NCBI RefSeq assembly: GCF_047634455.1 | Contig: NZ_JBLIAI010000002.1 | Location: forward strand, 1 to 64,000 | Length of the DNA: 64,000 bases | Source: Maritalea sp047634455 | Lineage (GTDB): Bacteria > Pseudomonadota > Alphaproteobacteria > Rhizobiales > Devosiaceae | Reading direction: 5' to 3' | In this document: one piece after another, positions 17,695 through 26,363 of the stretch | Position numbering within the stretch: position 1 is the stretch's first letter | Layout of the letters: the number at the start of each line of letters is the position of its first letter | Notes under the pieces: model-generated | What the model saw: the letters and a program-made list of their open reading frames with translations, nothing else | Told to the model about the DNA's origin: nothing | Database searches by the model: none | Position numbers and translations under genes: made by a program

Positions 17695-18672
17695 CTAGCT
17701 CACCTCAATCGCAACTTTGCCCTTGGCGCGCATAGTCTCGATATATTCAATCGCGATTGGTGTGTCCTTTAACGGGTAAGTCCGATCAATAACCGAGCGG
17801 ATTTGGCCCGAGGCCAACATTTCCGCCAATATTGTTAAGTCATCTGGCACAACCTCTGCCACCTTCAATACGAAAGCTTTGCCGCTATCCGAAAACAACC
17901 AGCGGCCAAACAGCCCGCCCATCAGCATATTCTTTAAGTTAAAGCCAACCAGCACCCAGCGCGACATCGGTGCCATCGCGCGTTTGGTATCTGCAATCGA
18001 GCGGTTTGCTGCCAAGTCTATAATCACGTCATATGTTTGGCCATTATCCGTAAAATCTTCCTTTTTGTAATCAATCACATGATCGGCCCCAAGACCGCGC
18101 ACCAAAGCAACATTTTGTGTGCTGCACACACCAGTGACTTCAGCGCCATATGCTTTGGCAATTTGCACCGCATAAGTGCCAACACCACCAGACGCGCCGT
18201 TGATCAGTACCTTTTGTCCGGCTTTGACTTCAGCCCAATCGCGCAGCGCTTGCAATGCGGTTAGCCCAGCAATGCCAACAACACCCGCGTCAATATGCGA
18301 AACTTTTACAGGTTTTAGCGCAAGTTTACTTGGATCCGCTACCGTGTACTGCGCGAAGGTACCCGCGCCAACATCGCCAAATACTTCATCACCCACTTTG
18401 AACAATGTAACATTGGCACCCACGGCCTCAACCGTACCCGAAACGTCTGCACCCAAAACCGCATTTTTCGGTTTCATCAGTCCACTGGCCGCCAGCCGAA
18501 TAAAAAACGGTTTACCGCGCAAAAAATGCCAATCATAAGGATTAACCGACGTCGCAGCAATTTTGATTAACACCTGCTCAGCGTTGGGTACGGGTCGGGC
18601 GATCTGTTCGAATTTCATCACTTCCGGCCCACCATAAGTACGGCTGGTAACTGCTTGCATCATATCGCTCAT
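17695..18672 (-). CDS. NAD(P)-dependent medium-chain oxidoreductase (paralogue C)
   Basis: A 325-residue zinc-free MDR reductase with NPYDWHFLRGKPF, GADVSGTVEAVG, the Rossmann loop KVLINGASGGVGTYAVQIAKA (about 152-172) and GADHVIDYKKEDF. It is the closest relative in the window of paralogues A and B. Start at 18672 (MSDMMQ) has GGGGGC upstream; 47 more codons to 18813 would lack family similarity. It faces the second repeat island and diverges from fba. Confidence 0.86.
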   Translation of the reverse strand: MSDMMQAVTSRTYGGPEVMKFEQIARPVPNAEQVLIKIAATSVNPYDWHFLRGKPFFIRLAASGLMKPKNAVLGADVSGTVEAVGANVTLFKVGDEVFGDVGAGTFAQYTVADPSKLALKPVKVSHIDAGVVGIAGLTALQALRDWAEVKAGQKVLINGASGGVGTYAVQIAKAYGAEVTGVCSTQNVALVRGLGADHVIDYKKEDFTDNGQTYDVIIDLAANRSIADTKRAMAPMSRWVLVGFNLKNMLMGGLFGRWLFSDSGKAFVLKVAEVVPDDLTILAEMLASGQIRSVIDRTYPLKDTPIAIEYIETMRAKGKVAIEVS

Positions 18673-18981
18673 AAGCCCCCCAATTTCAATCTTGACATGC
18701 GGCAATCTGTCCAAAACCGCTCGGTAGAATTCAAATTGGGCACAAAAACTTAAATTCAAGCCCTTGAAAAGGCTCGTATCGTTTCCACCCATTGTCGCAA
18801 AGCAACATTCCACAACTATAGTTAGCGACGAATCTGCAACGCATATTGTTAGTTTTCAATGACTTAACCTAAGCAATAAATACCAAAAACATACCTTTAT
18901 CACCCCAAAGTCTAACTCGACAATTTGTGGTGAAAGGGTCAGAAAACCTTCAAATCTCATGTATTTTTGGAGACATTTTAA
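18673..18981. promoter_or_regulatory. Divergent intergenic region before fba
   Basis: This 309-bp gap must carry the fba promoter and that of the reductase. A GGAG ribosome-binding site precedes fba at 18969-18972. It is A/T-rich towards fba, but no hexamer pair or dyad stood out enough to name, and no small ORF or RNA fold was convincing. Confidence 0.4.
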
Positions 18982-20049
18982 ATGGCCCGCATCACCCTTC
19001 GTCAATTGCTCGACCATGCTGGGGAACACAGCTATGGCGTTCCAGCGTTCAACATCAACAATATGGAACAAGCTTTGGCGATTGCTGAAGCAGCGGACAA
19101 AACAGATTCTCCGGTGATCATTCAAGCTTCTCGCGGCGCACGTTCTTATGCACACGACGTGATGCTTAAGCGTATGATGGATGCGATTATCGAAATCTAT
19201 CCGCATATTCCAGTGTGTATCCACCTTGACCACGGTAATGGCCCAGCAACCTGCATGACCGCCATTCAATCAGGCTTCACATCAGTGATGATGGACGGAT
19301 CGCTTGAAGAAGACGGCAAAACGCCTGCCGATTGGGACTACAATGTAGGCGTCACCAAAACCGTCACCGACACAGCCCATTTGGGCGGTATTTCTGTTGA
19401 GGGTGAGTTGGGCGTTTTGGGTAGCCTTGAAACGGGCATGGGCGACTTGGAAGACGGACATGGGGCAGAGTGCAAACTCTCAACCGAACAGCTTTTGACC
19501 GATCCAGAAGAAGCGGTAAAGTTTGTCAAAGAAACCAAGGTAGACGCATTGGCTATCGCCATGGGTACCTCGCACGGCGCATATAAATTCACCCGCAAGC
19601 CAGATGGCGACATTTTGGCCATGCATGTGATCGAAGAAATTCACCGTCGTTTGCCCGGCACCCATTTGGTAATGCACGGCTCATCTTCTGTGCCACAAGA
19701 TTTGCAGGACATCATCAACCAGTTTGGCGGCAAAATGCCACAAACCTGGGGCGTGCCAGTTGAAGAAATTCAGCGCGGCATCAAAAACGGTGTGCGCAAA
19801 ATCAATATCGATACCGATAACCGCATGGCCATGACCGGCCAAATCCGGCGCATCTTGCAAGAAAACCCCGGTGAGTTCGATCCCCGCAAATATCTAAAGC
19901 CAGCGCGCGACGCCATGACCAAATTATGCGTTGAACGGCTCGAGCAGTTCAACACCGCTGGACAGGCTGGCAAAATCGGCCGCATCATCCCATTGGCGGA
20001 TATGGCCAACCGCTATGCAAGCGGCGCGCTCGACCCAAAAATCAGCTAA
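18982..20049 (+). CDS. fba: Class II fructose-bisphosphate aldolase, Calvin-cycle subtype
   Basis: A 355-residue zinc-dependent aldolase that cleaves fructose-1,6-bisphosphate to two triose phosphates. Zn and substrate motifs are intact: CIHLDHGNGP (about 73-82), SVMMDGSLEEDGKTP, GGISVEGELGVLG, AIAMGTSHGAYK, LVMHGSSSVP and the phosphate-binding KINIDTDNRMA. The length and C-terminal region fit the CbbA-type (TIGR01521) subgroup common in Rhizobiales. ATG at 18982, GGAGA upstream. No Rubisco genes are in the window, so glycolysis/gluconeogenesis is the likely role. Confidence 0.96.
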   Translation: MARITLRQLLDHAGEHSYGVPAFNINNMEQALAIAEAADKTDSPVIIQASRGARSYAHDVMLKRMMDAIIEIYPHIPVCIHLDHGNGPATCMTAIQSGFTSVMMDGSLEEDGKTPADWDYNVGVTKTVTDTAHLGGISVEGELGVLGSLETGMGDLEDGHGAECKLSTEQLLTDPEEAVKFVKETKVDALAIAMGTSHGAYKFTRKPDGDILAMHVIEEIHRRLPGTHLVMHGSSSVPQDLQDIINQFGGKMPQTWGVPVEEIQRGIKNGVRKINIDTDNRMAMTGQIRRILQENPGEFDPRKYLKPARDAMTKLCVERLEQFNTAGQAGKIGRIIPLADMANRYASGALDPKIS

Positions 20050-20078
20050 TTTGCTGACCGACTAATGTAATTTTTTGG

Positions 20079-20115
20079 CAGCGTGTGGGCACCACCCACG
20101 CGCTGTTTTATTTTG
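20079..20115 (+). terminator. Terminator after fba
   Basis: CAGCGTGTGGG pairs with CCCACGCGCTG (one G-T pair) across a short loop, followed by TTTTATTTT. Confidence 0.8.
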
Positions 20116-20197
20116 TGCTATGCAAAAACTTGCGCTCCATCTATTTTCTGCCCAAATTACCAGCCAATAGCTACGAGACAAAATCTCAAGGACCATC

Positions 20198-20785
20198 ATG
20201 CAAGCGCAAATCTATCTCATCACCCCACCCAACGCTGGCACCGACTTTGCCCCAAAGTTGCAATCCGCACTTGAAGGCAATGAAGTGGCGGCCGTGCTGA
20301 TCCAACGTGGCGACCGGGAAGATGCGGATTATCTTGAAATCGCGAAGGCGCTTATCCCCGTTGCGCAAGATGCAGGTGCTGCCGCCTTGCTCGACAACAT
20401 GCCAGAGGCGGTCAGAAAACTTGGCGCTGACGGTGTGCACATGACGGGGGCGGCAAAAGACATTAAGCAAGCGATCAAATACCTAAAACCCGCATCGATT
20501 GTTGGTGCAGGTGGTTTGCACTCAAAACACGACGCCATGACCAAAGGCGAAACGGGCGTCGATTATGTATTTTTCGGTCACCTTGCACCGGGGAAATCCG
20601 ACGATGAGTTTTCGCCTGAAACTTTGGCTGACTGGTGGTCACAAACCATGGAAATTCCTGTCGTTTGTTTTGATCCTGAAACGACCGACATGGATGTTCA
20701 ATTTGAATTCCGCGCATTGCGCGATCACATTTGGTCACATGTTGACCCCAGCGCGGCCTTAAAGAACATTGCAAATGAAGGTTGA
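20198..20785 (+). CDS. Thiamine phosphate synthase-like protein
   Basis: A 195-residue TIM-barrel protein of the ThiE/TenI-type family. Recognisable pieces: LITPPN at the start, VAAVLIQRGDRE, GADGVHMTG (ThiE usually LGADGVHLGQ), VGAGGLHSKHDAM and VDYVFFGHLAP. Several ThiE residues that bind pyrimidine-diphosphate are altered, and the C-terminal third (WSQTMEIPVVCFDPE) diverges, so this conserved fba neighbour may have a different activity. AGGA precedes the ATG. Confidence 0.75.
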   Translation: MQAQIYLITPPNAGTDFAPKLQSALEGNEVAAVLIQRGDREDADYLEIAKALIPVAQDAGAAALLDNMPEAVRKLGADGVHMTGAAKDIKQAIKYLKPASIVGAGGLHSKHDAMTKGETGVDYVFFGHLAPGKSDDEFSPETLADWWSQTMEIPVVCFDPETTDMDVQFEFRALRDHIWSHVDPSAALKNIANEG

Positions 20786-20788
20786 TAA

Positions 20789-21790
20789 ATGACATTTCTG
20801 CGTCGCATAAAATGGTCAACAAATGCGGTTTTCTGTATCGCACTATTTGTTGTGACGCCGCTCACCTTCGCGCATGCGCAAGAAACCAGCGCAGAACAGC
20901 AATCACGGGAAGCGACCGATATTTCACGCACGGTCCTTGGGCCACGCAAAGACATTGACGAAGCATATGGCGCGTTCCAAACGGGGTATTATCTAACTGC
21001 TTTGTCCCTTGCACTGCCCCGTGCACAAAACGACGATGCCGCCGCACAAACTTTAATCGCTGAGCTATATGCGAAAGGTTTAGGCGTGGCGCAAAATTAT
21101 GCCCGTGCATCGTCTTGGTATGCGTTGGCTGACAAAAATGGCGATCTCAACGCCACATTCCAACTCGCCATGCTCTATCAGCAAGGCTTGGGCGTCCCAA
21201 AAAATCGACAAAAAGCCGCCGATCTCACCCTGAAGGCCGCAACCGGCGGTATTTTTCCAGCGAAATACAATTTGGCGCAATTGCATGTGGAAGGGCGCTA
21301 TGCGGCACCTGACCTAAGTCGCGCAGCAGAATTATTTAAGGAAGCCGCTGACGCCAACATCGCCAACGCGCAATATGATTATGGCAATGTGTTAATTGCC
21401 GGGGCCGGAGTGGCCCCTGACCTGGCCCAAGGCGTTCACTATATCGGCCTTGCTGCGGCCAATGGTGACGTGGTTGCAATGGTCGAATATGCAACTTTTC
21501 TGGCCCAAGGAAAAGGCGTTTCACTTGACCTTAAAACATCTGCCCTGTGGTACAAAAAGGCAGCAGAACTCGGCAATCCGGTCGGACAAGCCAGATATGG
21601 CCGCATGTTGGCCACAGGTACCGGCGTTGATAAAGACCTCATTGAAGCCGCCAAATGGCGAGCCCTAGCCAGAATGCAAGGTTTGGACGATAGTGTGCTT
21701 GGCGAAATGCTGATGGGTCTGGCCCCAAATGATTTGGAAAAAGCTGAACAACTGGCCCGCAACTGGCCAAGCGGATCGCGCCTCAATTAA
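20789..21790 (+). CDS. Exported Sel1-repeat protein
   Basis: A 333-residue protein with a signal peptide (basic MTFLRRIK, hydrophobic core, cleavage after AHA near residue 30) followed by about six Sel1-like helical repeats of 36 residues, for example LYAKGLGVAQNYARASSWY and LYQQGLGVPKNRQKAAD. Sel1 arrays mediate protein contacts, often in envelope or signalling complexes. It starts three bases after the thiamine-phosphate-synthase-like gene. Partner unknown. Confidence 0.85.
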   Translation: MTFLRRIKWSTNAVFCIALFVVTPLTFAHAQETSAEQQSREATDISRTVLGPRKDIDEAYGAFQTGYYLTALSLALPRAQNDDAAAQTLIAELYAKGLGVAQNYARASSWYALADKNGDLNATFQLAMLYQQGLGVPKNRQKAADLTLKAATGGIFPAKYNLAQLHVEGRYAAPDLSRAAELFKEAADANIANAQYDYGNVLIAGAGVAPDLAQGVHYIGLAAANGDVVAMVEYATFLAQGKGVSLDLKTSALWYKKAAELGNPVGQARYGRMLATGTGVDKDLIEAAKWRALARMQGLDDSVLGEMLMGLAPNDLEKAEQLARNWPSGSRLN

Positions 21791-21939
21791 GCAGTTACGT
21801 GTTAATCCAATGCCCAAAAGACCCAATAGTCTTGCGCAAAACTCAATATTAAGGCAAAAGGCAGCGCAACAGCTCTTGCGGGTAATGCCATGATCTGGTG
21901 CCTGCCAAGAAGACGACCAATCTCGAAAGACCAATAAAG

Positions 21940-22503
21940 ATGAAACTGAACGGTAACGAAGTCCGCCCCGGCAATGTGATTTTGCACAAGAACAGCTTGT
22001 GGATTGCAGTAAAAGTTCAAAGCGTGAAGCCAGGTAAAGGCGGCGCGTTTGCGCAAGTTGAATTAAAAGACATCGTTTCTGGCACCAAGCTAAACGAACG
22101 TTTTCGCTCAGCTGAAACCGTTGAGCGCGTCCAGCTTGAGCAACAGGAATATCAGTTCCTATACGCCCAAGGCGATGAACTTGTGTTCATGGATATGCAA
22201 AGCTACGAGCAACTTGAACTGCAAGCTGACTTTGTTGGCGATCGCGCAGCATTCCTGCAAGACGGCATGATGGTGGAAGTGGAGAGCTACGAAGGCAAAG
22301 CCCTTGGCGTAAAACTGCCCCAATTCGTGACATTGGAAGTCAAGGAAACCGAGCCAGTTGTTAAAGGTCAAACCGCTGCCAATTCGTTCAAACCAGCTAT
22401 TCTTGAAAACGGCGTAAAAGTTATGGTGCCACCTTTTGTTGGTGAAGGCGAAAAAATCGTCGTTGACACCAACGAAGTCACCTATTCGAAGCGCGCAGAA
22501 TAA
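21940..22503 (+). CDS. efp: Elongation factor P
   Basis: A 187-residue translation factor that relieves ribosome stalling at polyproline. The KOW-like N-terminal domain has the exposed loop SVKPGKGGA with Lys33, the residue modified by beta-lysylation in bacteria that own EpmA/B; no epm gene lies nearby. OB domains II and III end in VDTNEVTYSKRA. The ATG at 21940 gives the standard length; the 14-codon upstream extension is unlike the family. Followed by the inositol monophosphatase gene. Confidence 0.95.
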   Translation: MKLNGNEVRPGNVILHKNSLWIAVKVQSVKPGKGGAFAQVELKDIVSGTKLNERFRSAETVERVQLEQQEYQFLYAQGDELVFMDMQSYEQLELQADFVGDRAAFLQDGMMVEVESYEGKALGVKLPQFVTLEVKETEPVVKGQTAANSFKPAILENGVKVMVPPFVGEGEKIVVDTNEVTYSKRAE

Positions 22504-22530
22504 CCGCACCAAAATTAAGGCTAAAATGTC

Positions 22531-23322
22531 ATGGCACAATCTGCCCTTTTGACCATCATGACCGGCACAGCCCGCAAGGCTGCACGGTCGCTAAAACGCG
22601 ATTTTGGTGAAGTTGAAAACTTACAAGTCTCGCGCAAAGGCCCTGCGGACTTCGTGTCTGCTGCCGACCAACGCGCAGAAGAAGTTATTTTTGAAGAACT
22701 GCACAGATCGCGCCCAACCTATTCTTTTTTGATGGAAGAACGTGGCGCAATTGAAGGTTCTGACGGCCAACATAGATGGATCGTTGATCCGCTTGATGGC
22801 ACCACCAACTTCTTGCACTCGATCCCAGCATTTGCTGTTTCAATCGGTCTTGAGCGTAATGGCGTGATGGTTGCTGGCGTGATCTACAACCCAATCACCG
22901 AAGAACTGTTTACAGCAGAACGTGGCTCGGGCGCTTATGTCAACAACCGCCGCTTGCGCGTTGCAGGTCGCACACACCTTGCCGACTGCGTCGCCGTTAC
23001 AGGCATCAAACACACCGGCCGCACCGCAGAAGACACAAAAACCATCGCCCAGGTGGCAAAACTCAACCCATCTGTTGCGGGCATCCGCCGCACGGGTTCC
23101 GCAGCACTCGACATGGCATGGGTTGCTGCCGGGCGTTTCGACTTGATGTGGGAAACCGGCCTAAAGCCATGGGACATTGCAGCGGGGATGTTGATGATCC
23201 GCGAAGCGGGCGGGACAATTACCGATATCAACGGCAAAGACCTAACGCCTGAAGGCGGCTCAGTCCTTGCGGGCAACGAAAAAGTGCACAGTAAATTGCT
23301 CAAAGCGCTAAAGACGGTTTAG
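22531..23322 (+). CDS. suhB: Inositol monophosphatase-family protein (SuhB-like)
   Basis: A 263-residue Mg-dependent phosphatase. Metal-binding motifs in order: MEERGAIEG region with the Glu near 69, WIVDPLDGTTNFLHSIP (about 86-102) and WDIAAGMLMIREAGG (about 214-228). In E. coli SuhB also acts in rRNA transcription antitermination; whether this protein does so is not known. Starts 27 bp after efp and ends before a strong terminator. Confidence 0.92.
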   Translation: MAQSALLTIMTGTARKAARSLKRDFGEVENLQVSRKGPADFVSAADQRAEEVIFEELHRSRPTYSFLMEERGAIEGSDGQHRWIVDPLDGTTNFLHSIPAFAVSIGLERNGVMVAGVIYNPITEELFTAERGSGAYVNNRRLRVAGRTHLADCVAVTGIKHTGRTAEDTKTIAQVAKLNPSVAGIRRTGSAALDMAWVAAGRFDLMWETGLKPWDIAAGMLMIREAGGTITDINGKDLTPEGGSVLAGNEKVHSKLLKALKTV

Positions 23323-23346
23323 TCTTTGCATAGATGAGAAGTTTGG

Positions 23347-23378
23347 AAAGCTCCTGTACTTGTACGGGAGCTTTTTGT
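23347..23378 (+). terminator. Terminator after suhB
   Basis: AAAGCTCCTGTAC and GTACGGGAGCTTTTT form a long stem with a two-base loop and a T-tract. Confidence 0.85.
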
Positions 23379-23425
23379 GTTTATATCAACAAATATTCTC
23401 GTCCAAAAAATGCCAGGAAGACAGC

Positions 23426-24202
23426 ATGAATTCCAGAATTGGCGCTTCCTTTGAGAACGCAGAAACCGTTGATCTCTACCTTCATCGCCCGCCCTACCCC
23501 CAACGCCTATATGACCTTTTGATCGAGCTATCCCCATCAAACGAAGCTCTACTAGACTTGGGCTGTGGACATGGGAAAATCGCTCGACATCTTGCGCCCC
23601 ATTTTGACACCGTCACAGCTGTCGATCCCTCCAAGCGCATGATGGCATTAGGTCAAAAGCTTGAAAACGGAAAAGCCGAAAACCTACATTGGGTAGAAGG
23701 CCTTGCTGAAGATGCACCGCTCTCTGGCAAATATGACACTGTTGTTGCTGCGCTAAGCATTCATTGGATGGATCATGCGCGGCTTTTCCCAAAACTGGCT
23801 AAACACTTAAACCCAAACTACTTGTTTGGTGTAATTGAAGGTGACGATGCACACGAACCACCTTGGCAAGAGGATTTGGAAACTTTTTTAGGCAAATGGG
23901 TGCCCGAACTTACTGGAAAACCATTTGTTCAAAACCGAACCAACCAGTTTTGGACGCGTTACACAAAGTACGTGGATGTCACTAACAATTACGAGCTCAT
24001 ATCCGAACCCATTGTGCAATCCCTAAGTGACTTCATCCTATGCCAGCACTCCCGCGACACGTTCGCTATCTCCAAACTGGGCGATAGGCGGGAACGGTTT
24101 GATGCCGAGTTAGAAGAACTATTGCGCCCGCATGCTGACGAAAATTCAAATTTAACTTTTAAGAGTTGCACGCGACTCGCTACCGGAAAACTCGCTATGT
24201 AG
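23426..24202 (+). CDS. Class I SAM-dependent methyltransferase
   Basis: A 258-residue methyltransferase with motif I LLDLGCGHGKIARHLAPHF (about 41-59), DPSKRMM as the acidic loop and VVAALSIHWMDH. The organisation resembles the trans-aconitate/YcgJ-like group. ATG at 23426 with AGGAAG upstream; the longer ORF begins inside the suhB terminator. The region after residue 150 is more A/T-rich than neighbours, hinting at a recently gained gene. Confidence 0.85.
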   Translation: MNSRIGASFENAETVDLYLHRPPYPQRLYDLLIELSPSNEALLDLGCGHGKIARHLAPHFDTVTAVDPSKRMMALGQKLENGKAENLHWVEGLAEDAPLSGKYDTVVAALSIHWMDHARLFPKLAKHLNPNYLFGVIEGDDAHEPPWQEDLETFLGKWVPELTGKPFVQNRTNQFWTRYTKYVDVTNNYELISEPIVQSLSDFILCQHSRDTFAISKLGDRRERFDAELEELLRPHADENSNLTFKSCTRLATGKLAM

Positions 24203-24314
24203 ATCGGCTCCCGTCACAACAATACCACAACTATTCGATTTAAATATTGTCAGGCCCAATTGCACTGACTAGAATCATAACTTGGGAGCAAACGAAGCGA
24301 GGGACAATTCGTTT

Positions 24315-25343
24315 ATGGCGCAGTCATACGATCCATATCATCTTGCAAGTCCAACCGTTTATTTGGTGAAGATGGTCATCTTCCTGATTATCGTTGGCAT
24401 GGTTGCCGTGATTATCGCGCCGCAGCTGGTGGAAGCCTTTTGGGCCAACCCCTTCATCAACATCGTTATTTTGGGCACCTTGGCAATTGGGATCATCCTC
24501 AGCTTTTTGCAGGTAATGCGTTTGTACCCCGAAGTTCAATGGGTCAATTCCTTACAATCGGGCCAAATGGACGCGAACAGCCGCCAACCCAGAATGCTGT
24601 TGCCCGTGGCTGTTATTTTGCGCGACAATCTGGGGGAAACAATGATCACCCCCGCCTCGCTACGTTCAATCTTGGATTCGGTGGGCAACCGCTTGGATGA
24701 GGCCAAAGACACCTCAAGATATTTAACAAGCTTGCTGGTATTCCTTGGCCTATTGGGGACGTTTTACGGCCTGTTGCAAACCGTTGGTTCGGTCGGTGAC
24801 GTTATTAAATCTCTCGACATAACTGCAGGTGACAGCGGCAACTTGTTCTCGAACTTGAAAAACGGGCTTGAAGCGCCGTTGTCCGGCATGGGCACGGCCT
24901 TTGCGTCCTCGCTATTTGGTCTTTCAGGCTCGCTGATTTTGGGTTTTTTGGATTTGCAAGCGGGTCAAGCGCAAAACGCTTTTTATACTGATCTTGAAGA
25001 CTGGATGTCTTCCATGACCGAGCTTGATCACCCCATGACCCAAATGCAGGTCAGCCAGATGGGTGTAGACGGTGCAGGAATGCAGGAAATGGTCGCCCAA
25101 TTGGGGGCCACCATGCAAAACTCATCTTCATCGCAAAACGCCATTCGGGCAATGGCCGAACTAGCGCACGGGCTAGACGGCCTTACAAAAATCATTCGGC
25201 AGCAGCAGGATGATTTGCGCACCCACATCACCGACCAAGCCGCCAACAATCTAAAAATGCGCGAGCTGGTGGATGCCTTGCTCAACAGTGTTGAACAGGA
25301 CGAAAAAACAGATAAGCAGACACCTCGCGGCAAGGGCAAATAA
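24315..25343 (+). CDS. MotA/TolQ/ExbB-like proton-channel protein
   Basis: A 342-residue inner-membrane protein. Two N-terminal spans (about 19-43 and 48-70) are followed by a cytoplasmic loop and the paired ExbB/TolQ core spans, LLVFLGLLGTFYGLLQTVG (about 137-155) and GMGTAFASSLFGLSGSLIL (about 194-213), whose Gly/Ala/Ser-rich faces line the ion path in this family. A charged C-terminal helix ends KQTPRGKGK. ATG at 24315 with GAGGGA upstream. Four bases from the OmpA/MotB-like gene, with which it should form one stator-like complex. The pair is not beside flagellar genes. Confidence 0.88.
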   Translation: MAQSYDPYHLASPTVYLVKMVIFLIIVGMVAVIIAPQLVEAFWANPFINIVILGTLAIGIILSFLQVMRLYPEVQWVNSLQSGQMDANSRQPRMLLPVAVILRDNLGETMITPASLRSILDSVGNRLDEAKDTSRYLTSLLVFLGLLGTFYGLLQTVGSVGDVIKSLDITAGDSGNLFSNLKNGLEAPLSGMGTAFASSLFGLSGSLILGFLDLQAGQAQNAFYTDLEDWMSSMTELDHPMTQMQVSQMGVDGAGMQEMVAQLGATMQNSSSSQNAIRAMAELAHGLDGLTKIIRQQQDDLRTHITDQAANNLKMRELVDALLNSVEQDEKTDKQTPRGKGK

Positions 25344-25346
25344 TCT

Positions 25347-26363
25347 ATGGCGCGCGCAAGACGGCAGGCACGACAAGACTATTGGCCCGGGTTCGTGGAT
25401 GCCATGGCCAGCTTATTGCTGGTCATCATTTTCCTATTGTCGGTGTTCATGCTGGCGCAGTTTTTCCTCAGCCAAGAGATTTTGGGCAAAGATAGTGCCC
25501 TCACGCGCTTGAACAGTCAAATCGCAGAACTCACCGAATTGCTGCAACTTGAACGCACCAACTCAGAAGATTTGGAAATTTCGATTGCTTCACTATCTGC
25601 AACACTTTCGGGTGCTGAGGCTCAACGGGACAGCCTCACCCAGCAATTGGCAGGCTTAGGCGTTGGAACGGCACAAAAAGATGGTACAATTGCACAACTT
25701 TCATCCGATCTTTCCAACGAGCGCGAGATCAGCGCAGAAGCCGCGGCGCAAGTAGCGCTTTTGAACCAACAAATGTCGGCGCTTCGTTCGCAAATCGCCG
25801 CACTTGAAGCCGCACTTGGCTCGTCCGAGAGCCGCGACATGGAAAGCCGTACCCGCATTGCAGACCTTGGCCGCCGCCTCAACCTGGCGCTGGCCCAACG
25901 GGTGCAAGACCTGTCGCGCTATCGCTCTGACTTCTTCGGCAAACTACGAGAGATTTTGGCTGACCGCGACGATATTCGCATCGTTGGTGACCGGTTTGTG
26001 TTCCAGTCCGAAGTGTTGTTTAACGCTGGCGAGGCAGAAGTGGCACATGCCGGGCTCGACGATTTAAACGCACTGGCCGACGCCATCAAACAGTTGGAAA
26101 CGCAAATTCCTCCGGAAATTCCATGGGTGCTGCGCATTGATGGGCACACCGATAAACGCCCAATCAACACCCCGCGCTTCCCCTCAAACTGGGAATTGTC
26201 CGCTAGCCGCGCCATTTCTGTTGCCAAATACTTAGTGGACCAAGGCATTTCCCCCACCCGCCTCGTCGCAGCCGGGTTTGGTGAGTTCCAACCCATTGAT
26301 CCCGGGGATACCGACGAAGCCTACCGCCGCAATCGCCGGATCGAGTTTAAGCTGACGGATTGA
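25347..26363 (+). CDS. OmpA/MotB-like peptidoglycan-binding partner of the proton channel
   Basis: A 338-residue inner-membrane protein. The single N-terminal span (GFVDAMASLLLVIIFLLSVF, residues 15-34) starts with Asp18, aligning with the proton-binding Asp of MotB; residues about 45-190 are a long coiled coil; residues about 205-336 are an OmpA domain with LRIDGHTDKRP, NWELSASRA and YRRNRRIEFKL that binds peptidoglycan. This architecture predicts a proton-driven device linking the membrane to the wall. The last 31 codons recur as an isolated fragment at 26596-26688. Confidence 0.88.
   Translation: MARARRQARQDYWPGFVDAMASLLLVIIFLLSVFMLAQFFLSQEILGKDSALTRLNSQIAELTELLQLERTNSEDLEISIASLSATLSGAEAQRDSLTQQLAGLGVGTAQKDGTIAQLSSDLSNEREISAEAAAQVALLNQQMSALRSQIAALEAALGSSESRDMESRTRIADLGRRLNLALAQRVQDLSRYRSDFFGKLREILADRDDIRIVGDRFVFQSEVLFNAGEAEVAHAGLDDLNALADAIKQLETQIPPEIPWVLRIDGHTDKRPINTPRFPSNWELSASRAISVAKYLVDQGISPTRLVAAGFGEFQPIDPGDTDEAYRRNRRIEFKLTD

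Noticed and set aside
16419..17698. Several 80-130-codon ORFs in island 2
   Set aside because: They read through repeats in all frames with no consistent codon use; the repeats explain them.
12423..18917. Shared 16-mer CCCCAAAGTCTAACTC at about 12425 and 18903
   Set aside because: One chance match of this length is not surprising in 64 kb, the flanks differ and neither lies at a recognisable promoter position.
20116..20197. TPP riboswitch before the ThiE-like gene
   Set aside because: The leader is only about 80 bases after the fba terminator and shows no CUGAGA or THI-box core.
24315..26363. ZorA/ZorB of a Zorya anti-phage system
   Set aside because: The MotA/MotB-like architecture fits, but no ZorC, ZorD or ZorE gene is present and the pair sits in a core Rhizobiales context; the envelope interpretation is simpler.
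24315..26363. Flagellar stator motAB
   Set aside because: No flagellar or chemotaxis genes are in the window, the MotA-like protein lacks the usual MotA length of cytoplasmic loop, and the partner has a much longer coiled coil than MotB.
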